DNA of 64,000 bases, taken from assembly GCF_022842375.1 (NCBI RefSeq), contig NZ_JALHPR010000025.1, positions 1-64,000 of the forward strand, in the 5' to 3' direction. The notes beneath the pieces were generated by a model, which was not told the DNA's origin, did no database searches, and saw only the letters and a list, made by a program, of their open reading frames with translations. The translations under genes and the position numbers were made by a program. This document shows positions 8,659 to 16,541 of the stretch, piece by piece (positions within the stretch are counted from its first letter, which is position 1; each line of letters opens with the position of its first letter). Source of the stretch: Elioraea sp. (lineage in GTDB: Bacteria; Pseudomonadota; Alphaproteobacteria; Acetobacterales; Acetobacteraceae).

Positions 8659-9203
8659 ATCCGTGGCTCGTTCTGTCCCTCCAGCTCCCGGCCGCGCCGT
8701 CTAGCGCGCGCGTAGCGGCTTGGCGTCGCCTCAAGTTTGTCGGTGCAGCGGGGATGACGAACGGCACGTGGGTGCTCCCGCATGGCGCCGAGCATCAGAA
8801 GCTCTTCAATGAAGTGGCATCCGCGGTGCGAGGGCATGGGGGACAAGCCTTCCTGTTTTCGGCCGAGTCGCTTGGCCCGGAGGAAGATGCGGCGGTTCGG
8901 AAACGGTTCGAAGAGGATCGCGGACGCGAATACGACGAGCTGGCGGAACATACCGGCGCATTTCTTCAAGAGCTGGAGCGGGAAACCGCGCTGGAAAAGT
9001 TCACCTTCGCCGAGCTGGAGGAGGTGGAGGACGATTTTCAGAAACTGGAATCCTGGCTTGGCAAAGTCCGCCCCCGCGACTTTTTCGCTGGGGAGCGGCT
9101 GCAAGGGGCGATGGCTGAAATTGAGCGTTGCCGCGCTGCCCTCGCCGTCTTTGCTGCAGAGGTTTATGCGCGCGAAGGGGTGACGGGGGGCTCTGATGGC
9201 TGA
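8652..9203 (+). CDS. ChrB N-terminal domain-like protein
   Basis: The 183-residue product resembles the N-terminal domain of ChrB, a chromate-resistance regulator. Visible hallmarks are the opening LVLSLQLPAAPSSARVAAWR, the GTWVLP segment and a long charged helical half with FAELEEVEDD. The C-terminal catalytic or sensor half of full ChrB is absent, so this is a stand-alone N domain. The start at 8652 places the family motif about six residues in; an in-frame ATG at 8604 is the alternative. It overlaps the MFS gene by 8 bases, so the two are translationally coupled. Control by the palindromes at the start is likely. A chromate role is not shown. Confidence 0.72.
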   Translation: MLHPWLVLSLQLPAAPSSARVAAWRRLKFVGAAGMTNGTWVLPHGAEHQKLFNEVASAVRGHGGQAFLFSAESLGPEEDAAVRKRFEEDRGREYDELAEHTGAFLQELERETALEKFTFAELEEVEDDFQKLESWLGKVRPRDFFAGERLQGAMAEIERCRAALAVFAAEVYAREGVTGGSDG

Positions 9204-10419
9204 GGAATTGAAGCCGAGGCTGGGCTGGCGCGCCATCCCCAAGCCGATCTGGGCGCTCGGGTTCGTTTCAATGCTGATGGATATGTCGTCAGAGATGATT
9301 CACGCCTTGCTGCCCGTCTATCTGGTGACTGTCATGGGCGCCTCGATGGTGACGGTTGGCGTCATCGAGGGCATTGCCGAGGCGACCGCGTCTATCGTGA
9401 AAATCTTCTCGGGCGCGATCTCCGACTGGTTCGGCAAGCGCAAATTGCTCGCCGTCATCGGCTACGGCCTCGCGGCGCTCACCAGGCCCATCTTCCCCCT
9501 TGCCTCCACCGTGAGCTGGCTGGTGGTCGCGCGCTTCATCGATCGGGTCGGCAAAGGAATTCGGGGCGCGCCGCGTGACGCCCTGGTGGCGGACATCGCA
9601 CCACCGCACCTCCGGGGCGCCAGCTTTGGGCTTCGCCAGTCGCTCGACACCGTGGGCGCCTTCGTCGGGCCGCTGGCTGCGGTCGGCCTCATGTGGCTTA
9701 TGTCCAACGACTTCCAGGGTGTGTTCTGGGTGGCTGCGATCCCGGCCATTCTCGCTGTCGGGCTACTCTTGTTTGCTGTGCACGAACCGGAGCGTCCAGC
9801 AGGCCTCCGCAAGGTGCGCTTCCCGCTGAGCTTGCCCGAGCTGCGGCGGCTGGGTTCCGCGTACTGGCTCGTCGTCGCGGTGGCGACCGTGTTCACCTTG
9901 GCGCGATTCAGCGAGGCGTTCCTGATCCTGCGTGCCCAAGCGGTCGGCCTGCCGATTGTGCTCGTCCCGATGGTGTTGGTGGTGATGAACGTCGTCTACG
10001 CACTTACGGCGTATCCCGCCGGCGTGCTTGCGGACCGGTTCAACCGCCTCACTGTGCTCATGATCGGCTTCGCACTCTTGATCGCGGCCGACCTGACCCT
10101 CGCGTTCTCGGGTAGCCTGCTCGGGGTGACACTGGGCGTGGTGCTATGGGGCCTGCATATGGGCTTCACCCAAGGGCTACTGGCGACGCTTGTCGCCGAT
10201 ACCGCGCCTCCTGAGCTTCGCGGCACCGCTTTCGGAGTCTTCAACCTCCTCGGGGGCCTGGCGCTGCTCGCCGCGAGCGTCATTGCGGGTCTCCTGTGGG
10301 ATCAGCTTGGTGCACAGGCGACATTCCTCGCCGGCGCCGGACTCACGGCTCTCGCGCTGGTGGGATTGGGCATCGTGCGCTGGCGCCTTCCTGATCTCGC
10401 GGTGTCTCACCGACCTTGA
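9196..10419 (+). CDS. MFS efflux transporter (cargo)
   Basis: The 407-residue protein has about twelve hydrophobic segments. It carries the major facilitator loop motif between helices 2 and 3 (SDWFGKRKLLAVIG, about residues 75-88) and another after the midpoint (AGVLADRFNRLTVL). It is translationally coupled to the ChrB-N-like gene. Such pairs occur in resistance cassettes, so export of an inorganic or toxic compound is plausible, but the substrate cannot be read from sequence. It converges on the relaxase gene, with only 28 bases between the stops. The pair interrupts the usual traG-relaxase neighbourhood, which marks it as cargo. Confidence 0.85.
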   Translation: MAEELKPRLGWRAIPKPIWALGFVSMLMDMSSEMIHALLPVYLVTVMGASMVTVGVIEGIAEATASIVKIFSGAISDWFGKRKLLAVIGYGLAALTRPIFPLASTVSWLVVARFIDRVGKGIRGAPRDALVADIAPPHLRGASFGLRQSLDTVGAFVGPLAAVGLMWLMSNDFQGVFWVAAIPAILAVGLLLFAVHEPERPAGLRKVRFPLSLPELRRLGSAYWLVVAVATVFTLARFSEAFLILRAQAVGLPIVLVPMVLVVMNVVYALTAYPAGVLADRFNRLTVLMIGFALLIAADLTLAFSGSLLGVTLGVVLWGLHMGFTQGLLATLVADTAPPELRGTAFGVFNLLGGLALLAASVIAGLLWDQLGAQATFLAGAGLTALALVGLGIVRWRLPDLAVSHRP

Positions 10420-10447
10420 AATGTAGCTCGCCGGCCACCCGGTATGA

Positions 10448-12187
10448 TTAGAGACCCAATCCCCGCTTGCGGCCGAAGCTCCAATCGATGCCGCCGTCGC
10501 TTCGGACGACGCCGGAGACATGCCGGCCGAGCTGTTTTTCGAGTGATGGCGACCAGGGAACGAGTTGGAAGCCGAGGCCGTCATCAATCATCGCGAACCG
10601 GCCGGAAGCGAGCGCGAAGCGCTGCCTGTAGGTGCCGGCGACATATTCGCCAGTCGAAGACTGCGTCAGTGGCCGCCCGCGTTCCGCCGAAAGCCTTTCG
10701 CCGAGGGCATCCAGCTCACGCCGGCGCAGCGTCTCGATCAGGTTGCGGCTAAAGCTGACGCCACGGCTCTGACGTTCCGCCAGACCTTGCGTGATCAGGT
10801 GTTCGGCGCGGCGGTCCAGCGCCGCGCGCACCTCGGCGCCGAAGCCGCCACCCCCGAGCGCGACGGGCTCACGGGCGATCGCCTGCCGGTCAAGCCAAGT
10901 GGCGCCCGTCGCTGTGATCTGGCGCTCGATCGAGAGGTCCGAACGGACCGCCAGCGCGACGCGGCGTCGGCCTTGGGCGTCGTCGAACTTGCGCAGCTCG
11001 ACGATCGAACCCGGCGCGCTGTCGCCGGCGGCGTCGAGGTCGGGCAGCTTGAGGTGATGGGTCCGCCCGTCCGTCCCGTCGACCACGGCATAGGCGCTGC
11101 CCTTCAGTTCGTCGTCGAGGCCGCGGGCGACCAGTCGGCCGACGACGGGATCGTCCAGGCTTTCGCCGGCCAGCACATAGCTCGCGACGCCGCGTTCGAT
11201 CCCGCGTTCGGCCAGGCCGCGATGGATGCGTTTGACGATGTCGCCGCGTTCACCGAGCTGGCGCAGCGTCGTCTCGGCGTTCTCCGAAATCGCCCACTGG
11301 CCGGGACCGATCTGCTCGGCAAGGCCGAGGGACTCAAGCTTTCGCAGGCGTCCAACTTTGAGCGCATGAAATTCGTCGGGCTGGCGGTCGGGCCGCGGCG
11401 CGAGGTCGACGACGCCGGTGCGGTAGCTGTCGCGAGCGAGCTGCCGATCAAGATTGGTCCAGCGCCCCGTGTCGATTTGGCGCTCGAGCGTGCGGCGGAT
11501 TTCATGATCGGTGCGCGGTCCCAGTTCTTGGGTAAGCAGATCCCGCGCCCGATCCCGCATCCCCTCCTTGATGTAGTCGCGGGAGATGACGAGATTCTCG
11601 CTGTCCTCGCGCACGCCGCGCACGATCAGATGGACGTGCGGATGTTCGGTGTTCCAGTGATCGACGGCGACCCATTCGAGCTTGGTGCCGAGGTCCTTCT
11701 CCATCTGCCCGACCAAATCGCGTGCGAAAGCCTTGAGGTCTGACATCTCCACAGCGTCGTCCGGCGAGACGATGAAGCGGAAATGGTGCCGGTCATCCTC
11801 GCAGCGCTCGGCGAATTCCTTCGGATCGACGTCATCCGCACCGGGGCCGAACAGCCTGGCCTTCTCTCCGTCCCGGGTGACGCCGTCGCGGCGCAGATAG
11901 TTGAGATGGGTAGCGAGTGGCGCGCCGCGTCCGGCGTGACGGACGACGCGCGCCTTGACGACGGCGCCGCGTGAGCGGGAGGTGATAAGCCGGTTGGCCT
12001 GCACCGACGCGCGCTGGCCCAGGCCGAACCGGGAGCGGTGGCCAGGCCCGATCGTCCCCTTGCGGGAGACGGAGCCGCCGGCGCGCTGGGCGGCGGCGAG
12101 CGCCTGGGCGATGAACGGTCTCGCGCGCTGCGCGCGCGTTGAGCGGATGCGGCCTGGCCGGACGCGGAAATCGTCTTCGCTGCTCAT
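10448..12187 (-). CDS. rlxS: Relaxase, VirD2-like with DUF3363 domain
   Basis: This is the DNA-nicking enzyme that starts conjugative transfer at oriT. The 579-residue protein, from the ATG at 12187 (MSSEDDFRVRPGR), has a basic N terminus. The histidine triad lies in NTEHPHVHLIVRG, with metal-binding histidines at about 182, 184 and 186, and an upstream HHFRFIVSP segment. The C-terminal half matches the DUF3363 layout that defines RlxS-type relaxases of alphaproteobacterial ICEs. Another in-frame ATG 18 bases upstream is less likely. The region between it and the transglycosylase gene is the best oriT candidate. Confidence 0.92.
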   Translation of the reverse strand: MSSEDDFRVRPGRIRSTRAQRARPFIAQALAAAQRAGGSVSRKGTIGPGHRSRFGLGQRASVQANRLITSRSRGAVVKARVVRHAGRGAPLATHLNYLRRDGVTRDGEKARLFGPGADDVDPKEFAERCEDDRHHFRFIVSPDDAVEMSDLKAFARDLVGQMEKDLGTKLEWVAVDHWNTEHPHVHLIVRGVREDSENLVISRDYIKEGMRDRARDLLTQELGPRTDHEIRRTLERQIDTGRWTNLDRQLARDSYRTGVVDLAPRPDRQPDEFHALKVGRLRKLESLGLAEQIGPGQWAISENAETTLRQLGERGDIVKRIHRGLAERGIERGVASYVLAGESLDDPVVGRLVARGLDDELKGSAYAVVDGTDGRTHHLKLPDLDAAGDSAPGSIVELRKFDDAQGRRRVALAVRSDLSIERQITATGATWLDRQAIAREPVALGGGGFGAEVRAALDRRAEHLITQGLAERQSRGVSFSRNLIETLRRRELDALGERLSAERGRPLTQSSTGEYVAGTYRQRFALASGRFAMIDDGLGFQLVPWSPSLEKQLGRHVSGVVRSDGGIDWSFGRKRGLGL

Positions 12188-12431
12188 CGCCGCGAGCCCG
12201 CACATCGCGCCATCGCGCGGATAATCCTGGAGAATCGCGGAACCCGCAGGCTGCGCCGGTCAGGCGCACCTCGCGAATTCGCGGCGTAAGCCATTGAAAA
12301 AGCACAACCGAACCAAGGCGCACATCGCGCCCCTTTATCCTGCCATCGTGCGGTCGTGTTGCCCTGCTTCCCCCTCTGCGCACTCCATGATGCGACGGCG
12401 CACGCCAGACTGCGAAAGAGGGTGACGCTCG
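12188..12431. other. Candidate oriT region upstream of the relaxase
   Basis: This 244-base gap is unusually long for this compact block. It holds a perfect 12-base palindrome CGCGAATTCGCG at 12272-12283. A direct repeat of GCACATCGCGCC occurs near 12200 and again near 12320, about 120 bases apart. An imperfect inverted repeat around TGCGCCGGTCAGGCGCA lies near 12251-12267. Repeats and palindromes beside a relaxase are typical of oriT, but no nic sequence can be recognised. A short leftward open frame (12184-12435) crosses the region and is not convincing as a gene. Confidence 0.4.
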
Positions 12432-13193
12432 TCATCGCGGGCCTCGGTTTACGGATCGCGCAACGAACAGGCCAGCCGACTGCGGCATGATCGCGGAAAC
12501 CTCGCGCACCGGAACTGCTGCCGGAGCGTCGTCCGAGTGGCTTTCCGACTGCGCTGGATCAACGCTGGTCATGCCGTCGGTGCGCGTGATAAACAGTGGT
12601 GCGCGAGTCCAGTCGCGAGGATCGGCTGCGGCGACGGTGATTATTGCGGGCAATTCACCGCCGCCGAAGGAAGGGACCAATGCGTTGACATACGCGCGGG
12701 TTTCGGCCGGCAACGGGCGTCCGGCGAGATACTCTTCGTAGCGTCCAGGTCCCGCGTTATAGGCCGCAAGAAAGCCCGGCGAACCATAGCGATCATGCAT
12801 CTCGCGCAAGAATGCCGCGCCCGCCAGAATGTTGTCACGCGGATCATATGGATCACGTCCGAGGCGATGGCGGATGCGGAGTTCCGCCCAGGTCTCAGGC
12901 ATGATTTGCATCAAACCCATCGCGCCGGCAGAGGAGATCGCACGCACATCGCCCGCGCTTTCCACACGCATGACGGCGCGAATCCACGCAGCCGGAATGC
13001 CGAAGCGCTGCGCAGCTTCGTCAATGTAGACGGCGAACGGATGGGTCGGCGCTGTTCGTGTGGCCGGCGTATTCTGAGCGTTGGCCGTGGCGCTGAACGA
13101 CGTGCCAAGGAGCATACCGGAAAGGAGAAGGAAGGCTGTCAGTCGGACGGTGCTGAGCCGCCCGACGACAGCGCGATGGCGCGAGGCGGACAT
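12432..13193 (-). CDS. Lytic transglycosylase (SLT family), conjugation-associated
   Basis: The enzyme cleaves the glycan strand of peptidoglycan to open a path for the secretion channel. The 253-residue protein has a signal peptide ending near residue 40 (ATANAQ) and a goose-type SLT domain. The catalytic glutamate is at 78 (MRVESAG), followed by GAMGLMQIMPETW at 90-102 and AYNAGPGRY. The C-terminal third is a poorly conserved tail. It sits between DUF736 and the relaxase, as in related ICEs. The start at 13193 gives a normal signal sequence and lies 3 bases after the DUF736 stop. Confidence 0.93.
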   Translation of the reverse strand: MSASRHRAVVGRLSTVRLTAFLLLSGMLLGTSFSATANAQNTPATRTAPTHPFAVYIDEAAQRFGIPAAWIRAVMRVESAGDVRAISSAGAMGLMQIMPETWAELRIRHRLGRDPYDPRDNILAGAAFLREMHDRYGSPGFLAAYNAGPGRYEEYLAGRPLPAETRAYVNALVPSFGGGELPAIITVAAADPRDWTRAPLFITRTDGMTSVDPAQSESHSDDAPAAVPVREVSAIMPQSAGLFVARSVNRGPR

Positions 13194-13196
13194 CGT

Positions 13197-13532
13197 TCAG
13201 TCCCGCTCGCTGCGCTTGGGCGGTCGATTCCAGTGCAGATTCCAGGCGGATTTATCGTCTGTCGATTGGAATAGATTTGCACGGATCGGCTGGGCCAGCG
13301 TGGGGTCGTCGATCTGCAAGGAGACGTAGTCGCCGGCCTTTTCGCCGGTGCGTTTCCAGCCCGCGCCGATCTCCGGTCCGTCCTCATTGCCGTGATGAAT
13401 ACGATAGTCCGGCGCGTTCTCGACATCGGACGGCTCGGCCGGAACGATGGTGAGATCGCGATAGAGAGTGAGCGTGTGAATGCGCCCGACGAAGCGGGCG
13501 TTGTCGCGGGTGAATTGACCGATCTGCGCCAT
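13197..13532 (-). CDS. DUF736 family protein, copy 1
   Basis: The 111-residue protein starts at the ATG at 13532 (MAQIGQFTRDN). It contains the family pattern of an N-terminal GQFTRDNARFVGRIHTL, a central EIGAGWKRT, and YVSLQIDDPTL before RANLFQS. DUF736 proteins accompany plasmid and ICE transfer genes; their function is unknown. A purine-rich ribosome-binding site precedes the start. It is followed at once by the lytic transglycosylase gene. A paralogue lies at 16980-17303, so the element carries two diverged copies. Confidence 0.93.
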   Translation of the reverse strand: MAQIGQFTRDNARFVGRIHTLTLYRDLTIVPAEPSDVENAPDYRIHHGNEDGPEIGAGWKRTGEKAGDYVSLQIDDPTLAQPIRANLFQSTDDKSAWNLHWNRPPKRSERD

Positions 13533-13576
13533 GGATATCTCCTTTGTGTTGCGGTGTGGGCGGAAAGGCGCGTCGT

Positions 13577-14122
13577 TCACCGCGTTGCGGCGCGCCATTC
13601 GAAGCGGCCGTCGCCGTCTTCATCGGTCCACAGCGGAGTGGCGCGGCCGATGATCGAGCGTGCGGAAACTGGGCCGAAGTAGCGGCCATCGAGGCTGTCC
13701 TCGACGGACCAGTTCATGAGGAAGATCTCGCCCTCAGCGATGCGCCGGCAGCCGTGCCAGACCGGGAGTTCGCGGCCGAGCCGATCGCGGTCGAGCGCCT
13801 CACCCATGGCGACGCCGTTGATCGTCACGCGTGCGCCAATGCGGCAGACCTGCTGTCCGTGAAGTGCGGCGACGCGCTTCATGAGAGGGACGCCGCGCGG
13901 CAGATAGCCACGCTCAGCGAGGAATGACGCGAGCGGCTCCGGGGCGTCCACGGCGACGACGTCGGTCACTTCGAGCCGAGGCGCCCGATCGAGTGCATAG
14001 AGTCCGACCGGTGTGCTAGCGGATGCGTTCCAGATCAGCCTTGGCGTGATGTGGATGAGCGACAGGCCGCCGATCAGCATCACGGTGAAGTACGTCGTCA
14101 TGACGTAGCCGAAGCGGGTCAT
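13577..14122 (-). CDS. traF: S26 family signal peptidase, TraF-like
   Basis: TraF-type peptidases mature and cyclise conjugative pilin. The 181-residue protein begins at 14122 (MTRFGYVMTT), with a single membrane anchor at about residues 9-25. The catalytic Ser is at about 36 in SASTPVGLY, and the general-base Lys at about 82 in PLMKRVAAL. A later DEDGDGRFEWR segment ends the protein. A longer upstream frame exists, but this start has a normal anchor and overlaps the DUF2840 stop by 4 bases. Its likely substrate is TrbC at 3429-3761. Confidence 0.93.
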   Translation of the reverse strand: MTRFGYVMTTYFTVMLIGGLSLIHITPRLIWNASASTPVGLYALDRAPRLEVTDVVAVDAPEPLASFLAERGYLPRGVPLMKRVAALHGQQVCRIGARVTINGVAMGEALDRDRLGRELPVWHGCRRIAEGEIFLMNWSVEDSLDGRYFGPVSARSIIGRATPLWTDEDGDGRFEWRAATR

Positions 14123-14625
14123 GGTTCGACCCTTCGGCGCAAAAGGATGGCTCGATGCTGTTCGGCCGTGTAGCTGCGTGGCTCTTGGCCGGCAGCGAGA
14201 CGGTTGTGTACGTGCCGCCAATGATGCGGCGAGACCTCGGAGGGATTGATGCCGAGCGACTCGATCGCGTCGACGATCTGGAGTACGCGCCCGACTTTCG
14301 GCCAGCTCTCGGCCTTCAGCAGGATGTCGCCACCGGGGCGCACGAAGGGCAGCGTCTGATAGGCTTCGCCCGGCGAGATCGCGCGCACGATGTCGATGCG
14401 TGAGATGATCGTCCCGAAGTCGTTGGCCGCCCAACGGACGAAGGCGAAGACGCTGTGAGGCGGGAAGCTGACGACGCGCCGCCGCCGGTCGAGAATCTGT
14501 TCGTGGACGTCCTGACCGAACCTGACCCAGTATTCGATTTTCTTTTCAATCCAAGTCAGTTCGACGTGAGTCAGACCAACCACCGCCGGCGTCGCGACGC
14601 GACGCAAGCCAGGCGCGCCGTTCAT
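14119..14625 (-). CDS. DUF2840 domain protein
   Basis: The 168-residue protein starts at the ATG at 14625, preceded by a strong GAAGGAGG ribosome-binding site 5 bases away. It contains the family segments THVELTWIEKKIEYWVRFG and RRVVSFPPHSVFAFVRWAAND, which I recognise as DUF2840. This family sits between ParA and TraF-like genes in Trb-type ICEs, and its function is unknown. The start codon overlaps the stop of the shrunken parA reading frame, so the residual parA may survive as a translation feeder for this gene. Confidence 0.9.
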   Translation of the reverse strand: MNGAPGLRRVATPAVVGLTHVELTWIEKKIEYWVRFGQDVHEQILDRRRRVVSFPPHSVFAFVRWAANDFGTIISRIDIVRAISPGEAYQTLPFVRPGGDILLKAESWPKVGRVLQIVDAIESLGINPSEVSPHHWRHVHNRLAAGQEPRSYTAEQHRAILLRRRVEP

Positions 14626-14768
14626 GGCGTACCTCCTTCGGTTGGGGGAAATTCGCGGGCGTGCAGGTCGTAGAGCATGTCGGCTCCAGTGCTTGCCCAA
14701 TCACCGGCGAGATGGAGCGAAAGCGTCTTGCCGACGCCGTCCTGCTGCTTGAGGAGCGCGAAGATCAT
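14622..14768 (-). pseudogene. Truncated ParA remnant (48 codons)
   Basis: The frame encodes MIFALLKQQDGVGKTLSLHL, then AGDWASTGAD and a non-homologous tail of about 17 residues to a stop. It matches the N terminus of ParA ATPases (typically MIVALLNQKGGVGKTT). Everything after the first helix is missing, and the signature lysine of the deviant Walker box is altered (KGGVGKT became QDGVGKT). It is coupled by ATGA overlap to the HTH gene upstream and to DUF2840 downstream. A deletion that fused the ParA start to the end of the gene explains this. It cannot be a functional ParA. Confidence 0.8.
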
Positions 14769-15058
14769 GACGCGCCGCCACCGCGCCGGGCAGCAATCCT
14801 CTGGACGATCCCTGCGTGGGGCTTGGCGGGATGGATCGTGTCATGACCCGGATCGGATGTGGAAAGCCGCGTGCCGCGATTGGCCCAGGCCTGGAGGTCA
14901 TCGAGAGCGTAGACAATGCGGCCGCCCAGCTTGCGATAGACTGGTCCGGTGCCGTAGGTGCGATGCTTCTCAAGTGTGCGGCCGGACAGGCCAAGAAAGC
15001 GCGCCGCCTCAGGCGTGCGGAGATAGCGTGGCGGGGGGTCGGATCGCGTTGCTGACAT
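14765..15058 (-). CDS. Helix-turn-helix DNA-binding protein (AlpA/MerR-like excisionase type)
   Basis: The 97-residue protein carries a compact winged HTH at about residues 12-60 (RYLRTPEAARFLGLSGRTLE, then YRKLGGRIVYALDDLQAW). This is the pattern of AlpA/MerR-type DNA-binding domains used by excisionases and ICE regulators. The C terminus is basic. It is the first gene of the parA remnant-DUF2840-traF-DUF736 operon, overlapping the parA remnant by 4 bases. It may control transfer genes or excision. That role is inferred from fold and position. Confidence 0.88.
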   Translation of the reverse strand: MSATRSDPPPRYLRTPEAARFLGLSGRTLEKHRTYGTGPVYRKLGGRIVYALDDLQAWANRGTRLSTSDPGHDTIHPAKPHAGIVQRIAARRGGGAS

Positions 15059-15186
15059 ATTGCCTCCGGGCGTTGGCTGCGCCTCCAGCGTGCGGTGGCG
15101 GAGCGGCGATCACGATGGCGAGCCAGCGGCGTCAGGGTGGATGACGAAGTGAGAGCCCTGCGCGCGCGTACCCCAGGGGCTGAGGG

Positions 15187-15852
15187 TCAGCGGCGGGCGA
15201 GCAAGCGGAGATAGCCGCCACGCGTCATTTTCTGGGCATCCTTGACCAGGCGGATCGTCTGGGCGCGGATGGGCGACGTTTTCCACTCGGTGGCGGATTG
15301 CGAGGGCATGTCGAAAAGTACGCCGGCGATCTCGCGATAGCTGGCGCCCAGATATCGGCCATCGAGCGCGCGCACCATACGCACCAGCCGCACACGATGG
15401 CGCGGCGTGAGTGCGAGCGCCCGCGGCAGAGAACCGGCGGCACGTCCGAATAGGCGCCGTTGGAATCGCAATGCCGCTTCGGCGCGGATGTGGAAGCTGT
15501 CGTCGAGCGGCAGAAGGACGGCGAGCGGCTGAGCCGGGCCGATGGCGCCGACGACCAGATAATGATCGCCGACGGGATCGGCCAATACAATCGCACCTTC
15601 ACCGCCGGGCCGCATGTGCAGAGTGGCGTGGGTCAGGTCCAGTTGTTCGAGCCGCCGGGCCGTGCGGTAGACGGCTGGCGCGGCTTCAAGCAACAGAACG
15701 CTGGCGACAAGCTCGGGCCGCCAGAAGATCGCGGTTTCAGTAGCCGAGCGATCGGGATCGATCAGGAAATCGCAACCCCCATTGATGGGCCACGCTCCTC
15801 TGGGGGAGTGAAACACTTGGCGGGCTGGCCGGTGTACCGCGCATGCGGTCAT
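15187..15852 (-). CDS. DUF2285 domain protein (separated by frameshift from its N-terminal part)
   Basis: The 221-codon frame encodes an AIFWRPELVASVLLLE segment followed by the DUF2285-like region (LALTPRHRVRLVRMVRALDG, GASYREIAGVLF). In relatives this is the C-terminal part of a single protein whose N-terminal part is the DUF6499 segment found here in another frame (15737-15967). The first 30 or so codons of this frame overlap the other gene and look non-native. A one-base gain or two-base loss near 15760-15790 would restore one polypeptide of roughly 260 residues. It is therefore either a pseudogene, a programmed frameshift or a sequencing error. Confidence 0.75.
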   Translation of the reverse strand: MTACAVHRPARQVFHSPRGAWPINGGCDFLIDPDRSATETAIFWRPELVASVLLLEAAPAVYRTARRLEQLDLTHATLHMRPGGEGAIVLADPVGDHYLVVGAIGPAQPLAVLLPLDDSFHIRAEAALRFQRRLFGRAAGSLPRALALTPRHRVRLVRMVRALDGRYLGASYREIAGVLFDMPSQSATEWKTSPIRAQTIRLVKDAQKMTRGGYLRLLARR

Positions 15853-15967
15853 AGTCGCTGCGATAGTCGGGATTCCGGCGTAGAAACTCCCACGCGAAGC
15901 CTTGCCGCTCCAGCCGGTTCAGCGCGCGTTCGGTTGTTTGCGATCTCCAATCGGTGGGCTCGGCCAT
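15737..15967 (-). CDS. DUF6499 domain protein (N-terminal part of a frameshifted DUF6499-DUF2285 gene)
   Basis: From the ATG at 15967 the frame encodes MAEPTDWRSQ, then the typical LERQGFAWEFLRRNPDYRSD segment and a RWGLRFP-like stretch (HQWGLRFP). This is the pattern of the DUF6499 N-terminal domain. It stops shortly afterwards, just where the expected continuation (FWRPE) appears in the frame of 15187-15852. The two pieces together form a common ICE protein, probably a DNA-binding regulator. The start is supported by family position; another ATG lies 39 bases upstream. Confidence 0.72.
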   Translation of the reverse strand: MAEPTDWRSQTTERALNRLERQGFAWEFLRRNPDYRSDYDRMRGTPASPPSVSLPQRSVAHQWGLRFPDRSRSLGY

Positions 15968-16091
15968 ACGCGTCTCCACGTCCGCGCTCTGAGTAGCCCC
16001 CTGCACGCAAAGCTTGCAGCTGCCGAGGCGCGGCGGAAGTCCCTGAAATTGCGCGGCGTGATGCCCCGTACAACCGTAGGCGTGTGTCGCT

Positions 16092-16367
16092 TTAGGACGC
16101 GCGGGGACGGAGGAGCTCGCGATAGCCCCTGGTGGTCATCCAGCGGGCGCGGGCGAGATGGCTGTCATGAACCATCCGCGCGCGGTCAGGATCGTGATCG
16201 GGATCGAGCCCGAAAAGGATCCGCACGGCCTCGCGCCAATCGGCGCCTTCGGCGGCGGCGTCAAGGAGCCGTATATAGAGCGCAAGATGGCTTTCGTCGT
16301 AGCATGTCAGGCGTTCACAATCGGGCGGACTATCCCGGAAGGTTATGACGGTCATCGACGCGCTCAT
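16092..16367 (-). CDS. Conserved ICE-associated protein of unknown function
   Basis: The 91-residue protein contains CYDESHLALYIRLLDAAAEG, then ADWREAVRILFGLD and SHLARARWMTTRGYRELL. I recognise this as a small acidic-basic protein that habitually precedes DUF6499/DUF2285 genes in Trb-type ICEs, but I know no function. There is no membrane segment or signal. A second in-frame ATG (16355) is possible. It is divergently oriented from the XRE regulator, so its promoter region is shared with the operator-like sequence near 16490. Confidence 0.75.
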   Translation of the reverse strand: MSASMTVITFRDSPPDCERLTCYDESHLALYIRLLDAAAEGADWREAVRILFGLDPDHDPDRARMVHDSHLARARWMTTRGYRELLRPRAS

Positions 16368-16489
16368 CGTCTTTGGTTAACCGATCGTATCCGCATCGCC
16401 AATGCAAACCAGACCGGTAGCTGAATTTTCCCGATGCTTTTCACGCATCGCGCCAGCCCATTGGCGGCATCGCGCGTTGGCCTCGTGCC

Positions 16490-16517
16490 CGTGTATTATA
16501 ACACGTAGCGGTATAAT
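16490..16517 (+). promoter_or_regulatory. Promoter and operator-like palindrome of the XRE regulator
   Basis: An inverted repeat CGTGT-ATTATA-ACACG occupies 16490-16505. A consensus -10 hexamer TATAAT follows at 16512-16517, 24 bases before the ATG at 16542. A small XRE regulator with a palindrome next to its own -10 box is the usual arrangement for autoregulation. The -35 region is not clear. Confidence 0.5.
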
Positions 16518-16541
16518 GCACGATTGCCTCCTATCCTGCGG

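Noticed and set aside
12184-12435. Minus-strand frame of 83 codons between transglycosylase and relaxase
   Set aside because: Its ATG overlaps the transglycosylase stop, but the sequence looks like structured DNA with repeats, has no family features and runs into the relaxase start.
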